Source: Saliniramus fredricksonii (GTDB lineage: Bacteria; Pseudomonadota; Alphaproteobacteria; Rhizobiales; Beijerinckiaceae). From it: DNA of 64,000 nucleotides. Position numbers and translations under genes: made by a program. Under the pieces are notes generated by a model. The model saw only the letters and a program-made list of their open reading frames with translations. It was not told the DNA's origin and ran no database searches. Shown one piece after another: positions 8,454-20,014 of the stretch; within the stretch, counting starts at the first letter, position 1; each line of letters begins with the position of its first letter. The stretch is from NCBI RefSeq assembly GCF_900094735.1, contig NZ_FMBM01000001.1, forward strand, positions 1,376,001 to 1,440,000, given 5' to 3'.

Positions 8454-9101
8454 TCAGCCGGCGGGGTCTTCTTCCGATTGCAGCTTCTCGAAGAATTCCA
8501 GCCAGGCTTCCTTGGGCTGGGCGCCGGAGACGGCGTATTTTTCGTTGATGATGAAGAACGGAACACCCGTCACGCCGACTTCCGCCGCGCGGCTCTCCAT
8601 CGTCGCCACCGCATCCGAGATCGCCTCGCTGCGGATGACCTCGCCCGCGAGTTCGGGATCGAGGCCGATCTGTTCGCCGATATTGATCAGCACCTGCGGA
8701 TCGCCCACATCGGCGCCTTCCTCGAAATAGGCGCGAAACAGTGCCTCGGTGAGATCGTCGCCGAGACCCGTATCGGAGGCCTGCGCCACCAGCATGTGGG
8801 CGCGGCGGGTATTGGGTGTGTGCACCAGCTTCTCGAAGGCGAAATGCACACCCTCCGCATCGCCGCGCTGTTTCATCTCGGCATCGAGCTCGGCGCCCTT
8901 CTCCTCACCGAATTTCTGAGCGCGGTAATCAGCGCGCGGCATGCCCTCCTCGGGCATGTCCGGGTTGAGCTCGAAGGGCAGCCAGGAGACGGTCGCTGCG
9001 ACGCCGCTTTCCTCCAGAGCGCTCTCCAGACGTCGCTTGCCCAGATAGCACCAGGGGCAGATGACGTCTGAGATCACGGTGATGCGCAGGGGCTCGGACA
9101 T
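8454..9101 (-). CDS. DsbA family oxidoreductase (FrnE-like)
   Basis: 215 residues. The N-terminal strand is followed directly by the redox motif CPWC (residues ~16-19), with the large helical insertion of DsbA-like enzymes and the cis-proline segment VTGVPFFIINEKYAVSGAQP typical of the FrnE/2-hydroxychromene-2-carboxylate isomerase group. There is no signal peptide, so the protein is cytoplasmic, unlike periplasmic DsbA. A strong ribosome-binding site (GGAGGAAGGAG) precedes the ATG. Members act as thiol-disulfide oxidoreductases in polyketide modification or oxidative stress; the substrate here is unknown. It lies just downstream of the sugar-acid dehydratase on the same strand, possibly cotranscribed. 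Confidence 0.85.
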   Translation of the reverse strand: MSEPLRITVISDVICPWCYLGKRRLESALEESGVAATVSWLPFELNPDMPEEGMPRADYRAQKFGEEKGAELDAEMKQRGDAEGVHFAFEKLVHTPNTRRAHMLVAQASDTGLGDDLTEALFRAYFEEGADVGDPQVLINIGEQIGLDPELAGEVIRSEAISDAVATMESRAAEVGVTGVPFFIINEKYAVSGAQPKEAWLEFFEKLQSEEDPAG

Positions 9102-9140
9102 GCTTTTCGCTCCTTCCTCCGCATCCGGCAGAGGTGTTCG

Positions 9141-10904
<1,764 letters not shown>

Positions 10905-11040
10905 GATCGTCTTCCTCCGGGAAATGCGCGAGCAGGATGATGGCGGCTCACGCTGTTTTTCCGGAGGGTGCGCGGCGGCATCTGAACGCGCAAGGCGCAG
11001 GCACGCAAACCCGTCTTCCGGATTCACGCCGATGCCGGTG

Positions 11041-11259
11041 TCATCTTCCGAGGGTAAAGACCACGATGATCGCGAGGATGGTCGGCGTCAACAGCAATGC
11101 GGGGATGATGATCGCGGCATAGCCGAAGATCATCACTGCCAGCGCCCAGAGCACAAGCAGGTTCACCACGAAGAGAATGCGCGAAAGCGTATCGCCATGA
11201 ACGGCATCGCGCAGGAGCCAGCCGAAGATCGGGATCCAGTAGAGGGCGCGCAGGACCAT
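11041..11259 (-). CDS. Small hydrophobic membrane protein
   Basis: 72 residues from the ATG at 11259 (GGAG about 10 nt upstream); a longer in-frame start at 11307 is possible. After a short amphipathic start (MVLRALYWIPIFGWLLRD) there are two long hydrophobic segments (about residues 22-45 and 47-70) joined by a very short turn, forming a helical hairpin. I do not recognise the family. Confidence 0.55.
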   Translation of the reverse strand: MVLRALYWIPIFGWLLRDAVHGDTLSRILFVVNLLVLWALAVMIFGYAAIIIPALLLTPTILAIIVVFTLGR

Positions 11260-11395
11260 GGGGGATAACTCCGTTCGCAGGATGACGTTTGTCCATATCT
11301 GGCGCACACGCCTAGCGCGCGCCTGCCCGCGAAGCCGAGGTGACGAAAGGTCGCTGCGTAGTCGTCCTTAAGCGCTTCGAACGGCACCGGCGGCC

Positions 11396-12391
11396 TCACG
11401 CCGCCAGCGCGGCGTGTTCCTGCGCAGTGATCTCGAAGGAGCGTAGCCGCGCCGCCTGGTCGAAGATCTGCGCGGTCACCATGATCTCGTCGGCACCGGT
11501 GCGGGCGATGAAGGCGTCGATGCCCGCGCGGACGGTCTCCGGTCCGCCGCAGACGGTGCCGGGCGCGAGACCGTCGAGCAGGGCGCGCTCGGCGGGGCCG
11601 AGACCGGCTTCGTAATCGTCAACGGGCGGGGGAAGGGGCCCCGGGCGCCCGTAGCGCAGGGCCACGAAAGCCTGCTGGCGCGATGACATCAGATAACGCG
11701 CCGTCGCGTCATCGTCGGCGGCGAAGACGTTCAGTCCGAGCATCACATGGGGCTTCGCGAGATGGCGCGAGGGTTGGAAGCGGTCGCGATAGACCCTGAT
11801 CGCGTCCATCATCTGGGCGGGCGCGAAATGCGATGCGAAGGCATAGGGCAGGCCGAGCATCGCCGCGAGCTGCGCGCCGAACAGGCTCGATCCGAGGATC
11901 CAGACAGGCACGTCGAGACCCGCACCGGGAATGGCCCGGACCTTCTGGCCGGGCTGCAGCGCGTCGAAATAATGCATCAGCTCGACGACATCGTCGGGGA
12001 ATTGATACGCGTCCCCGCTGAGATGGCGGCGCAGCGCCTGTGCCGTCGCCTGATCGGTGCCCGGTGCGCGCCCGAGGCCCAGATCGATGCGACCGGGAAA
12101 CAGGCTGGCCAGCGTGCCGAACTGCTCGGCCACCACGAGGGGCGCGTGGTTCGGCAGCATGATCCCGCCGGCGCCGACGCGTATGGTGCGCGTCGCACGG
12201 GCAATGTCGGCGATCACGATCGCCGTCGCGGCACTGGCGATGCCCGGCATGTTGTGGTGCTCGGCCAGCCAGTAACGCTGATAGCCGAGCGCCTCGGCAT
12301 GGATGGCGAGCTCGCGGGTCCGCGCCAGCGCCGTGCCGGCATCCTCGCCTTGGCTGATCGGGGCGAGATCGAGAACCGACAGACGGGTCAT
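11396..12391 (-). CDS. LLM class flavin-dependent oxidoreductase (luciferase-like)
   Basis: 331 residues from the ATG at 12391, which has GAGGGAGA 5 nt upstream; the in-frame extension to 12520 lacks similarity. The bacterial luciferase-like TIM barrel is clear: [19 protein letters not shown] near residue 45, [20 protein letters not shown] near 80, and [16 protein letters not shown] near 100, the last typical of the group often annotated as MsnO8/YhbW-type monooxygenases. The reaction would use reduced flavin and oxygen; substrate unknown. The upstream region holds a candidate structured RNA. Confidence 0.85.
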   Translation of the reverse strand: MTRLSVLDLAPISQGEDAGTALARTRELAIHAEALGYQRYWLAEHHNMPGIASAATAIVIADIARATRTIRVGAGGIMLPNHAPLVVAEQFGTLASLFPGRIDLGLGRAPGTDQATAQALRRHLSGDAYQFPDDVVELMHYFDALQPGQKVRAIPGAGLDVPVWILGSSLFGAQLAAMLGLPYAFASHFAPAQMMDAIRVYRDRFQPSRHLAKPHVMLGLNVFAADDDATARYLMSSRQQAFVALRYGRPGPLPPPVDDYEAGLGPAERALLDGLAPGTVCGGPETVRAGIDAFIARTGADEIMVTAQIFDQAARLRSFEITAQEHAALAA

Positions 12392-12572
12392 GCGCGCATC
12401 TCCCTCTGGCTGACGCTTTTGCCGAGTGTGCATCTGCACGAGCGGGATGGCAAAGGGCATTGCCGCAATCGCCTTTTGGACGGGCCCAGCGCATGTGGCC
12501 CGATCACTCCCCGCCGGCAAGCTTAAGCCTTAACCTAAACAGACCGAAAATCCGCAGTTTTGGAGGAAAGCA

Positions 12573-12600
12573 TTGCCTCTGCCCCAATTTAAGATATTTT
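12573..12600 (+). promoter_or_regulatory. Candidate promoter for a structured RNA
   Basis: TTGCCT at 12573-12578 and TATTTT at 12595-12600, 16 nt apart, inside an AT-rich tract. Transcription would begin near 12607 and run into the hairpin at 12653-12756. Confidence 0.3.
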
Positions 12601-12652
12601 TAATAAAACCATATGGATCACCCCGAGATTGTGGGTGCAGCCATGCCCTTGA

Positions 12653-12756
12653 TGCTCAGGTCCGCCGCATCTCCTGGGTTTCTTGGGCCTGACCGGCGGG
12701 CGCGTGTGATTGGCCTCCTCAACGCCACGCCCCGCCGGTCAAACCTTTCCTGAGCA
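12653..12756 (+). ncRNA. Candidate structured RNA (long branched hairpin)
   Basis: Three nested helices can be read: TGCTCAGG (12653-12660) with CCTGAGCA (12749-12756); GGTTT (12677-12681) with AAACC (12741-12745); and GACCGGCGGG plus GCGTG (12691-12706, one bulged C) with CACGC plus CCCGCCGGTC (12726-12740). The last is a 15-bp stem with a 19-nt loop. The 5' side has large internal loops. A transcript of about 150 nt from the upstream promoter would be similar in size to 6S RNA, but I see no diagnostic 6S or SRP motif. The strand is not certain, and the structure could instead follow the minus-strand DUF1499 gene as a terminator; no T-run is present. Confidence 0.35.
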
Positions 12757-12759
12757 GGT

Positions 12760-13299
12760 TCAGTCAGCCGTTGGTTCCTCTGCGTCAACCCGGTCACTGA
12801 TCGCGGCGAGCCAGCGCTCCAGGCGGGCGCGGTTCGCGCCGAGATCCGAATGGCCGATCTGGCTGCGCGAATACAGCCCCAGCATCGCTTGTCCCGGACC
12901 CGCCCCATAGACGCGCGCGACCACCGTATCGGGGTAGCGCATCAAGGCGGAGCGCACCACGAAACGTTCCTCCTCCTCCCAGCGGGCCGAATAGACCAGT
13001 TGCGTACGCGGCTGTTCCAGAGCGACCGCGCGCACGATCTCGCGCAGGCGCGCCCCCGGCACCGGATAGAGCGGTGTGACGAAATCGACTTGCGTGTCGC
13101 CGCAGATATCGGGATGGCAGGCGAGCGCGTCGTTGGGAGAACTGCGCCGGGTGAGATGCTCGAAATCGACGCTGCCGAGATCCGGCGGGCCAAAGATCCG
13201 GGCATAGGCATCGTCGATGCCGCCGGGCTCCGCGCCGCGCCAGAGCATGAAAGCAAATCCGCCCGCGAGCAGGGCGAGAATGATCGAAGCAATGAGCAT
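12760..13299 (-). CDS. DUF1499 domain protein
   Basis: 179 residues from the ATG at 13299; longer in-frame starts would run into gltX on the other strand. A single N-terminal hydrophobic segment (residues 1-20) suggests a signal anchor or signal peptide. The DUF1499 core follows, with PNDALACHPD near residue 55, TPLYPVPGARLREI near 75 and YSARWEEEERFVVRSALMRYPDTV near 105. The family is common in Alphaproteobacteria and plants and has no known function. GGAGG lies 16 nt upstream of the ATG, farther than usual, so a nearer non-ATG start cannot be excluded. Confidence 0.75.
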   Translation of the reverse strand: MLIASIILALLAGGFAFMLWRGAEPGGIDDAYARIFGPPDLGSVDFEHLTRRSSPNDALACHPDICGDTQVDFVTPLYPVPGARLREIVRAVALEQPRTQLVYSARWEEEERFVVRSALMRYPDTVVARVYGAGPGQAMLGLYSRSQIGHSDLGANRARLERWLAAISDRVDAEEPTAD

Positions 13300-13480
13300 G
13301 ATACGCAGGGTCGCCTCCGGGGCCGTGAGTTGCCGTGACTTTCTACCAGAAAATCCGCGCTTCGGATTAGGGGCTGCCGCAAAAATCGCGTAAACGGCAA
13401 AAGTCGCGTAGAGAGAAGGCGCGCGCTGCTTCGGTGCGCGCCGGCATACACCCACAAGCGCAACCGCCAGGCCAGATCGC

Positions 13481-14827
13481 ATGTCCGCAACTGCTCCCAA
13501 ACTCCGCTTCGCCCCCTCGCCGACGGGGCTGATCCATATCGGCAATGCCCGCACCGCCCTGATGAACGCGCTGCATGCCCGCCGCCACGGCGGGAGCTTC
13601 ATCCTGCGCTTCGACGATACCGATCGCGAGCGCTCGCGCGCGGAATACGCCCAGGCGATCAGCGCCGATCTCGCCTGGCTCGGCATCGTGCCGGATATCA
13701 CCGTGCGGCAATCGGAGCGCTTTGCCCTGTATGACGCGGTCGCCGACAGGCTGCGCGCCATGGGCCGGCTCTATCCCTGCTACGAGACGCCCGACGAGCT
13801 CGAATTCAAGCGCAAGCGCCAGCTCGCGCGCGGGCTGCCGCCGGTCTATGACCGCGCCGCCCTCGATCTCGATGCTGCTGCGCGGGCCGCGCTTGAGGCG
13901 GAAGGCCGCAAGCCGCATTGGCGCTTCAAGCTTGATGCGCGCGTGGTCGTCTGGGACGATCTGGTGCGCGGCGAAAGCCGCATCGATTGCGCTTCCCTCT
14001 CTGACCCGGTGCTGATCCGGGCGGATGGCACCTATCTCTATACGCTGCCATCGGTGGCTGACGACGCGGATCTCGGCGTGACGCATATCATTCGCGGCGA
14101 GGATCATGTGACCAACACCGCCGTACAGATCCAGCTCTTCGAACTGCTCGGCGCAACAGTGCCGGCCTTCGGCCATCACAACCTGCTCACCACCGCCTCG
14201 GGGGAGGGACTCTCCAAGCGGCTCGGCCACCTCTCGCTCTCCGCCCTGCGCGAAGCCGGTTACGAGCCGATGGCGGTCGCGGCGCTCGCGGTGCTGGTCG
14301 GCACTTCCGAGGCGGTGCGCCCGGTGGCTGATCTCGATGCGCTGGCAGGGCTGCTCGATTATTCCGGCATCTCACGCGCCCCGGCGAAATTCGATGAGCA
14401 CGAACTCGAAAGTCTGAATGCCCGTATCGTCCACGAAATGCCCTACGACACGGCGCGCCCGCGCCTCGAAGCGCTCGGCATCGGCGGCGGTGCGGCCTTC
14501 TGGGAGGCGGTTCGCAAGAACCTGACGCGTCTGCCCGAGGCGGCGGAGTGGTGGCCGGTCGTGGCCGGTCCGGTCACGCCGGTGATTGCGGATGCCGTCT
14601 TCTGTGAGACCGCCGCGCGGCTCCTGCCCGAGGGGGCACCCGATGGTGAGACCTGGTCGGCCTGGACGAAGGCGCTCAAGCAGGAGACCGGTGCCAGGGG
14701 CCGCGCCCTGTTCATGCCGCTGCGCCTCGCCCTGACCGGGCGCGATCACGGCCCCGAACTCGGCCCGCTCCTGCCCCTGATCGGTCGTGAAAAGATCGTG
14801 GCGCGTCTCGCCGGGCAATCCGCGTGA
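13481..14827 (+). CDS. gltX: Glutamyl-tRNA synthetase
   Basis: 448 residues. Class I synthetase signatures are present: the HIGH-type motif in [18 protein letters not shown] at the start and the KMSKS-type loop as [10 protein letters not shown] near residue 245, plus the glutamate-binding FDDTDRERS. It charges tRNA-Glu, and in many Alphaproteobacteria one of two paralogues also charges tRNA-Gln for later amidation by GatCAB, whose gatC and gatA lie at 60398-62229. The upstream ribosome-binding site is weak. It is divergent from DUF1499, and a 15-bp hairpin follows the stop codon. Confidence 0.95.
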   Translation: MSATAPKLRFAPSPTGLIHIGNARTALMNALHARRHGGSFILRFDDTDRERSRAEYAQAISADLAWLGIVPDITVRQSERFALYDAVADRLRAMGRLYPCYETPDELEFKRKRQLARGLPPVYDRAALDLDAAARAALEAEGRKPHWRFKLDARVVVWDDLVRGESRIDCASLSDPVLIRADGTYLYTLPSVADDADLGVTHIIRGEDHVTNTAVQIQLFELLGATVPAFGHHNLLTTASGEGLSKRLGHLSLSALREAGYEPMAVAALAVLVGTSEAVRPVADLDALAGLLDYSGISRAPAKFDEHELESLNARIVHEMPYDTARPRLEALGIGGGAAFWEAVRKNLTRLPEAAEWWPVVAGPVTPVIADAVFCETAARLLPEGAPDGETWSAWTKALKQETGARGRALFMPLRLALTGRDHGPELGPLLPLIGREKIVARLAGQSA

Positions 14828-14831
14828 CGAT

Positions 14832-14873
14832 CCGCCGGATCATCTTCATCAGCTGTTAAAGATGATTCGGCGG
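14832..14873 (+). terminator. Hairpin after gltX
   Basis: CCGCCGGATCATCTT at 14832-14846 pairs with AAGATGATTCGGCGG at 14859-14873 (one wobble) around a 12-nt loop, 4 bp after the gltX stop. No long T-run follows, only GTTAT, so termination may be inefficient. Confidence 0.5.
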
Positions 14874-15054
14874 GTTATCTGATCATCGCAAGAATTCGTT
14901 CAGCATGGCTGCGTTTATGCGCAATCAAACACAATTTTAACCGAAGCAATTAAGAGGATCGACTCTCCTCGCGCCTAGTTTCGCTCCTGACAGATAACGC
15001 ACTGTACAAGCCGCAAGCATAGCGGCGGCGGCAGACAGTCAAGGGCGTCGACAG

Positions 15055-15546
15055 ATGAATCGTTTAGAGCACAAGCACACGAACGATCAGGACGGAGCGG
15101 CCACGCCGGAAGCGCTGGAGCGGATCGCGGCGCATCTGGTCGCGGGTTCGACCTTCACGGGTGCCGCGCCGCTTCGCGGCCTGGCGCTGAGCCTCGCAAC
15201 GGCGGAGGGAGCCGAGATCCCGCTCTTCGACATTCTCGCCATCGATGCGCGCGACGAGGTGGCCTGCAGCCTCGGCCAGTTCCATGAAGACGAAGTCGTT
15301 GCGATCTGGCGGCGCATGGGGGCCGATTCCGGCCTCGCGCTGATGCTCCACAACGAAGACGGCTCGCTGCTGGAGCCATATCCGCAGGTCGGCGCCGTGC
15401 AGCTCGGGCGCTCGCGCCAGCGCCGCCGCCACGGGCTCCTGCGCGAGCGCCGCCCCCGCTTCCTGACACGCCGCAAGACCGGCCGCAGCAATGATCGCCC
15501 GCTTGTCTATCGCGAGCGCGAGCTGTTTTCCGGCGCACGCGGCTGA
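15055..15546 (+). CDS. DUF6101-like protein
   Basis: 163 residues with AAGGG 8 nt before the ATG. The central region alternates short strands (GLALSLATAEGAEIPLFDIL, SGLALMLHNEDGSLLEPYPQVGAVQLG), and the C-terminus is very basic (QRRRRHGLLRERRPRFLTRRKTGR) before a closing LVYRERELF. That arrangement matches my memory of the alphaproteobacterial DUF6101 family, which has no known function. The basic tail could bind nucleic acid or membrane phosphates. It stands alone between gltX and the convergent hemB. Confidence 0.5.
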   Translation: MNRLEHKHTNDQDGAATPEALERIAAHLVAGSTFTGAAPLRGLALSLATAEGAEIPLFDILAIDARDEVACSLGQFHEDEVVAIWRRMGADSGLALMLHNEDGSLLEPYPQVGAVQLGRSRQRRRHGLLRERRPRFLTRRKTGRSNDRPLVYRERELFSGARG

Positions 15547-15598
15547 GCGTCCCGGCGCGGTTTTTACCCATATCGGATTGACTTGTCGGGCGGTGCTC

Positions 15599-16773
<1,175 letters not shown>

Positions 16774-16926
16774 ATGGGGACATCTTCGTATCGCTGCGGC
16801 CTTTTTGCCCATGGTTGACCGCGCCGTGATCAGGCGTCTAACTGTCGATCCATTCATGCCGGCAGGTGCAGTCGCCGCCGGCCCGGTCAGCGGGAACTTC
16901 CCGTGAGGAGCGAGCGGAGCCGTTTG

Positions 16927-18003
16927 ATGGCACAGGCAAATTCCGAAACCGATTCGTCCCCGGCAAAGCCGCAGGCCGAGGTGGTCTGCGCGCGCGCGGG
17001 GCATGCCGGCCTGATCACCCTCGACCGTCCACAGGCCCTCAACGCCCTGACGCTGGCCATGGTGCGCGCCATGCGCGCGGCGCTCGACGCCTGGGCGGAT
17101 GATCCGCAGATCGCCTGCGTGATCGTGCAGGGCGCCGGCGAGAAGGCATTTTGTGCCGGCGGCGACATCCGCCGTCTGGTCGAGGCCGGACGCGCGGGGC
17201 GCCCGGAAGAGGCACTCGCCTTCTGGCGCGAGGAATACGAGCTCAATGCGCTGATCGCCGATTATCCCAAACCCTATATCGCCCTGATCGACGGGATCTG
17301 CATGGGTGGCGGCGTCGGGATATCGCTGCATGGTTCGCACCGTGTGGCCGGCGAGCGCTACCTCTTCGCCATGCCCGAGGTCGGGATCGGCTTCTTCCCC
17401 GATGTCGGCGCGAGCTACGCGCTGCCGCGTCTGCCCGGGCGGACGGGGCTGTATCTCGCCCTGACCGGCGCGCGTCTGAAATGCGCGGATGCGCTGGCAC
17501 TGGGCCTTGCTACCCATGCCGTCCCGTCGGAAGCTTTCGATGCGATTCGCGACAGGCTGCAGGCCGGCGAGGCGCCCGATGCCGTGCTCGCCGATCATGC
17601 CCGCGACCCGGGGCCGCCTCCGCTCGACGCCCAGCGCGCCATGATCGACCGGGTCTTCGATGAGGGTTCGGTGGCCGAGATCATCGCGGATCTCGAATTC
17701 GAGGGCAGCGAGGCCGCCCGCCAGATCGCGAAGACGATCAAGGCGAAATCGCCGACATCCCTGCGCATCGCCTTCGAGCAGATGCGCATCGGGGCGACGA
17801 TCGATTTCCGTGAGGCGATGCGGATGGAGTTCCGGATCGTGTCGCGCATTCTCGACGGCACGGATTTCTACGAGGGCGTGCGCGCGGTGCTGGTCGACAA
17901 GGATCAGAAGCCGCAATGGGAGCCGGCGAAGCTGGGTGATGTCTCCGATGAAGCGGTAGCGGCCTATTTCGCGCCGCTGGTCACTGCGGAGCTCGGCGTG
18001 TGA
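16927..18003 (+). CDS. Enoyl-CoA hydratase/isomerase family, 3-hydroxyisobutyryl-CoA hydrolase-like
   Basis: 358 residues from the ATG at 16927 (GGAG about 9 nt upstream; an in-frame GTG at 16903 is less likely). The crotonase fold is clear: oxyanion-hole segments EKAFCAGGDIRRLV near residue 75 and IDGICMGGGVGISLHGSHRVAGER near 120, then ATPEVGIGFFPDVGASY-type sequence near 150. The glutamate and aspartate positions and the length match 3-hydroxyisobutyryl-CoA hydrolases of valine breakdown rather than short enoyl-CoA hydratases of about 260 residues. It overlaps the next gene by 4 bp, suggesting translational coupling. Confidence 0.85.
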   Translation: MAQANSETDSSPAKPQAEVVCARAGHAGLITLDRPQALNALTLAMVRAMRAALDAWADDPQIACVIVQGAGEKAFCAGGDIRRLVEAGRAGRPEEALAFWREEYELNALIADYPKPYIALIDGICMGGGVGISLHGSHRVAGERYLFAMPEVGIGFFPDVGASYALPRLPGRTGLYLALTGARLKCADALALGLATHAVPSEAFDAIRDRLQAGEAPDAVLADHARDPGPPPLDAQRAMIDRVFDEGSVAEIIADLEFEGSEAARQIAKTIKAKSPTSLRIAFEQMRIGATIDFREAMRMEFRIVSRILDGTDFYEGVRAVLVDKDQKPQWEPAKLGDVSDEAVAAYFAPLVTAELGV

Positions 18004-18473
18004 TCGGCTTCCTGCGCCGCCGCGCCGCCATCAGGCCGTCCCCTCATCCGCGTGATGAACGCAGCGATGCGGCCTTGCGCAGCCAGCCGCAATCGCGCCC
18101 AAGTCTGAGCTGGAGCCGGGTCTTGATCTGGTTCATGCGCATGATGGCGCTGCTCTGGATCGCGCGTGGTCTGAGCTACTGGGCGGTGATCCTCGGCGCC
18201 GGCGAAGCGGCCCCCGCCTTCGAGGATCGCCCGCCGGGAGTGCAGACCACGATCGTCTACTTCGCGGTCATCGATCTGATTGCTGCAATCGGTCTCTGGC
18301 TGACGACGAGCTGGGGCGGTGTGCTCTGGTTGCTGGCCGTTATGAGTCACCTCGTGCTCGCCGCTTTCGTGCCTGCGGCCGTCGCGATCAACCTGCTGAT
18401 GGGGCTGATCTATTGCGCGGTGATGGTGATCTATCTCGGCCTGTCCTATCTCGCGGGTGGCGAAGAGCAGTGA
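18000..18473 (+). CDS. DUF6163-like membrane protein
   Basis: 157 residues starting at a GTG that overlaps the preceding stop codon. A polar ~38-residue start is followed by four hydrophobic segments (about 40-68, 82-102, 103-125 and 127-150). The stretch SRVLIWFMRMMALLWIARGL and the closely spaced helices fit my recollection of DUF6163, a family found in Rhizobiales after the crotonase-type gene. Function unknown; an inner-membrane location is expected. Confidence 0.6.
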   Translation: MIGFLRRRAAIRPSPHPRDERSDAALRSQPQSRPSLSWSRVLIWFMRMMALLWIARGLSYWAVILGAGEAAPAFEDRPPGVQTTIVYFAVIDLIAAIGLWLTTSWGGVLWLLAVMSHLVLAAFVPAAVAINLLMGLIYCAVMVIYLGLSYLAGGEEQ

Positions 18474-18589
18474 AGCCGGCCGACGGCCAGACAAAATCAT
18501 AACGTGTATTTTTTGAATTTTTGCAACCCGTATTGCCAGGGGGCTATTCGGCGTGTATCTATGTGGAGTGTGAACATTTCAGGAATATC

Positions 18590-20014
18590 ATGCAGATCGA
18601 AGTCACATTGCGGGCGCCTCCGGGGAGCGATTACAGCGCGCGCGATCTCGGACATTTGCTGCACAAGCATCCCGATCGCGTGCATGTGCGTGATGTCGGC
18701 ACGGGTGCGCTGACGGTCTTTTTCGCCAAGAGGAGCGACGAGGAAACGCGTGCCGTCATGCATCTCGCCGTTGATCCCGTGGCGCTGGTGCGCGGAAAGG
18801 CGGGGCAGGGTTCCGGGGCGCGGGGCGCCAGCGGCGAAGGGCTTCTGGCGCAATACGTCAACGACCGGCCCTATGCCGCGAATTCGCTGCTGAGCGTGGC
18901 GCTCGGGCGGGGCATCGGCCAGGCGCTTTCCGGGCGTTCGCGGGAGCGGCCCGAACTCGCCCAGCGTGCGCTGCCGTTCGAAATCCGGGTCGTGCCGCTT
19001 GCGCTGCACGGCGATGCCGATCTGATCACACGGGTCTTCGCACCGCTCGGTTATGCGGTGGAGGCGCTTGCGCTGATCGAGACCGGCGTGCGGGCGGTGT
19101 TCGATCTGCAGCTCGGCATCACGGCGCGGCTTTGCGATATTCTCGGGCAACTCGCCGTGCTTGTCCCGGTCCTTGATGACGCCAAGCATTACTGGGTGGA
19201 CGATACCGAGATCGACAAGCTGATGGCGCGCGCCGGCCCCTGGCTGGCCGCGCATCCGGAGCGCGATCTGATCATGCGCCGCGCGCTCAAGCATCGCCGT
19301 GATCTGGTGGATACGGCACGGGCACGGCTCGATGCCGAGGCGGCTTTGCCGGCAAGGCCTGCGCCGGGTGAAACCGAGGCGGCAGGGCTGCGCCCGGAAC
19401 GCCGGCGCCTTCATGATGCGCGGCTCGACATGGTTGCCGGCATCATCGCGCAGTCCGGGGCGATGAGCGTGCTCGATCTCGGCTGTGGCGAGGGGCGCCT
19501 GATCCGGCGCCTTCTGGCCGCGCCGGCAATCAAGCGGATTCTCGGGGTCGATCCCGCTCTGCGCCTGCTGGAGACCGCGCATGCGCGGCTCGATCTGGAC
19601 CATGCGGGCGAGGCCTTGCGTCGGCGGGTGCAGTTGCAGCCGGGCAGCCTCACCTATGCTGACCGGCGCTGGCGCGGTTTCGATGCCGCCGCCCTGGTGG
19701 AGGTGATCGAGCATATCGAACCCGCGCGGCTGCCTGCGCTCGAAGCGGCCCTGTTCGGTGATGCGCGCCCCGGTATCGTCGTGGTGACGACGCCGAACCG
19801 CGCTCATAACGCGGCATTTGCCGGTCTCGGCCCCGGCGAACTGCGCCATCACGACCACCGCTTCGAATGGGACGCGGCGGAATTCGGCGCCTGGGCCAGT
19901 CGGGTCGCGGGTGCTCATGGTTACGGTTTCGAGATCCGGCCCATCGGAGAGGCCGATCCGGTTCATGGCGCACCCTCGCAATGCGCGCTCTTCACCCGGG
20001 AGGCGGGCGCATGA
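18590..20014 (+). CDS. hen1: RNA 3'-terminal 2'-O-methyltransferase Hen1
   Basis: 474 residues from the ATG at 18590 (AGGA 5 nt upstream). The N-terminal half (about residues 1-250) matches the bacterial Hen1-N module, including YVNDRPYAANSLLSVALGR. The C-terminal half is a SAM-dependent methyltransferase: VLDLGCGEGRLIRRLL near residue 294, the metal-binding VEVIEHIEP near 382, and RHHDHRFEWD near 420, which supplies the further histidines. Bacterial Hen1 marks the 2'-OH at the break site of tRNAs cleaved by ribotoxins, so that the same site cannot be cut again after Pnkp reseals it. The stop codon overlaps the pnkp start (ATGA), the classic two-gene RNA-repair operon. Confidence 0.93.
   Translation: MQIEVTLRAPPGSDYSARDLGHLLHKHPDRVHVRDVGTGALTVFFAKRSDEETRAVMHLAVDPVALVRGKAGQGSGARGASGEGLLAQYVNDRPYAANSLLSVALGRGIGQALSGRSRERPELAQRALPFEIRVVPLALHGDADLITRVFAPLGYAVEALALIETGVRAVFDLQLGITARLCDILGQLAVLVPVLDDAKHYWVDDTEIDKLMARAGPWLAAHPERDLIMRRALKHRRDLVDTARARLDAEAALPARPAPGETEAAGLRPERRRLHDARLDMVAGIIAQSGAMSVLDLGCGEGRLIRRLLAAPAIKRILGVDPALRLLETAHARLDLDHAGEALRRRVQLQPGSLTYADRRWRGFDAAALVEVIEHIEPARLPALEAALFGDARPGIVVVTTPNRAHNAAFAGLGPGELRHHDHRFEWDAAEFGAWASRVAGAHGYGFEIRPIGEADPVHGAPSQCALFTREAGA

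Larger units (their letters stand above)
12392..12759. other. 368-bp gap with promoter-like sequence and long hairpin
   Basis: The gap between the luciferase-like gene start and the DUF1499 gene end holds no coding sequence I can support. It contains an AT-rich tract with promoter-like boxes on the plus strand (12573-12600) followed by a strong multi-stem inverted structure (12653-12756), listed separately. Confidence 0.5.

Noticed and set aside
14937..14953. TTAA-N9-TTAA upstream of the DUF6101-like gene as a CtrA site
   Set aside because: Spacing is nine rather than the required seven bases.
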